In this document: positions 63,271-64,000 of the stretch, in pieces
Position numbering within the stretch: position 1 is the stretch's first letter
Layout of the letters: the number at the start of each line of letters is the position of its first letter
Source: Oenanthe sinensis
Taxonomy: Eukaryota; Streptophyta; Magnoliopsida; Apiales; Apiaceae
Reading direction: 5' to 3'
Assembly: GCA_028671895.1 (NCBI GenBank)
Contig: JAPMAC010000221.1
Coordinates: 62,001-126,000 of the forward strand
Length of the DNA stretch: 64,000 bases
Position numbers and translations under genes: made by a program
The notes under the pieces: generated by a model
The model's database searches: none
Told to the model about the DNA's origin: nothing
The model's input: only the letters and a program-made list of their open reading frames with translations

Positions 63271-64000
63271 GGCCGCTGTCTTTGAAATCTGTAAGACTAA
63301 CTATGTAGGGTACTTTGATCCTACAAGATGTCCAGAACCCAGATTCATTCCCTGGATTCGATTTCTCAATGAGCATCCTATGATCGGAACTTCAATAACC
63401 CTGGACCCTGTTCTGAAGATTGATCCACTGAAGGCTCTCTACTCTACAGCTGTTAATTGCTCAACCAGCACGTCAACTCGCTTCGCATTCAAAGTAAGAG
63501 GAAGAGATTACTGGGTAACAGATATTGATGTAAACAGGATTCTAGGCTTTCCAACAGACAACTTTGATCCACTACCAACACCACAGGAGCTGATAGAATT
63601 CTTTCAAACCATCCAGTATCAAGGTGAATTTAATATGGTTAGACTGTCCAAGACTCATCTAGTAAGTGAGTGGGACTACATCTTTGATACACTGGCCAAG
63701 GTATTTTCTCCATGTCTGAAGAATAGTTTTCACAACATTCCTCTGCTTTTACAAAACATAGGATTTGCTGTGACACATAACCGGAGAATAAATTTTGGGA
63801 AATTAATTTTGAAAGAGATAATCAGGAAAATGGGTACTTTTTCAAGCAGAAGTCTTACAGAAGATCATACAGTTCATTGCTACTATCCAAGATTTCTGAC
63901 TTTGTTTTTGAATGACAAGCTAACTAATGAACACAAAGTGTTATTTAACAATTCACCTATAGTAAGATCGCTTTCCACACAAAGAAATCTTTTTACAAGG
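63269..64000 (+). CDS. Third ORF of the copia element (post-pol, env-position protein), 5' part
   Basis: The frame is open for 244 codons from ATG (context ATAATGGCC) to the window end, so the C-terminus is missing. It lies where SIRE-type elements carry an extra ORF after pol, often called env-like. The protein starts MAAVFEICKTNYVGYF and contains SEWDYIFDTLAKVFSPC and a basic stretch near NRRINFGKL. The pattern recalls the plant-transposon-associated protein family found in retroelement ORFs of many dicots. This is recognition from memory and the function is unknown. I see no signal peptide, and no clear membrane segment in the visible part. Codon use and lack of stops show it was under selection until recently. 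The nested gypsy element now separates it by 13.9 kb from its presumed promoter and leader. Confidence 0.75.
   Translation, partial: MAAVFEICKTNYVGYFDPTRCPEPRFIPWIRFLNEHPMIGTSITLDPVLKIDPLKALYSTAVNCSTSTSTRFAFKVRGRDYWVTDIDVNRILGFPTDNFDPLPTPQELIEFFQTIQYQGEFNMVRLSKTHLVSEWDYIFDTLAKVFSPCLKNSFHNIPLLLQNIGFAVTHNRRINFGKLILKEIIRKMGTFSSRSLTEDHTVHCYYPRFLTLFLNDKLTNEHKVLFNNSPIVRSLSTQRNLFTR

Larger units (their letters stand above)
40856..64000 (+). mobile_element. Ty1/copia LTR retrotransposon, SIRE/Maximus-like, interrupted by a nested element and cut by the window end
   Basis: The element consists of 40856-49322 plus 63266-64000, with a gypsy element nested between. In order it shows: a 5' LTR with TGTTA...TAACA ends; a PBS close to the initiator tRNA-Met complement; an A/T-rich leader; gag with a CCHC knuckle; pol in the copia order protease, integrase, reverse transcriptase, RNase H; a spacer with a promoter-like module; and a third ORF. 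Gag and pol in one frame separated by stops, plus an extra ORF after pol, are features of the SIRE lineage as I know it. Gag and pol are intact, so the copy looks young, but its 3' LTR is not in the window, so LTR divergence cannot be judged. The five bases before it, AAAAT, are the predicted target duplication. Confidence 0.85.

Overview
This window is repetitive plant nuclear DNA. The evidence is a satellite array of about 40.9 kb, a Ty1/copia element with plant-type gag, pol and third-ORF architecture, and a long-LTR Ty3/gypsy element with plant-type primer sites. It is probably a dicot, but the species cannot be told from the sequence. I found no host single-copy gene, tRNA, rRNA or CRISPR. 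The setting is heterochromatin, possibly centromeric or pericentromeric.

Layout. (1) 1-40855 is one uninterrupted, one-directional tandem array of a ~140-bp monomer. The monomer is built from three related subunits of 40, 50 and 50 bp. It is organised into local higher-order repeats with periods of about 4.13, 3.49 (2.51 in a deleted copy), 2.03, 2.34 and 2.66 kb. (2) 40856-49322 is the 5' part of a SIRE/Maximus-like Ty1/copia retrotransposon inserted in the satellite on the + strand. It has a 5' LTR, an initiator-tRNA-Met-type PBS, an A/T-rich repeated leader, gag (811 aa), pol (1080 codons) and a post-pol spacer. (3) 49323-63265 is a 13943-bp Ty3/gypsy-type element on the - strand. Its LTRs have equal length (4654 bp) and appear identical. 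It has ATAAT target-site duplications, a PBS and a PPT, but no intact gag-pol. (4) 63266-64000 resumes the copia element with the 5' end of a third ORF downstream of pol, open to the window edge (244 codons). The 3' LTR of the copia element lies outside the window.

How the parts work together. The order of events is satellite, then copia insertion, then gypsy insertion. Copia gag and pol share one reading frame but are separated by three in-frame stops. A branch-point-like CTAAC and a GCAG acceptor sit there, which points to splicing rather than readthrough. The pol-ORF3 spacer carries a second promoter-like module: eight copies of a GTCTCCCCGAG motif, a TATA box, a short leader and a plausible 5'UTR intron. 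The same motif array stands in front of the TATA box of the 5' LTR. The third ORF may therefore be a separate transcription unit inside the retrotransposon. The gypsy element landed between this module and the ORF3 start codon, and its target duplication supplies the first two bases of the ATG.

Limits: higher-order repeat boundaries are approximate, family names rest on motifs recognised by eye, and splice sites and promoters are predictions.
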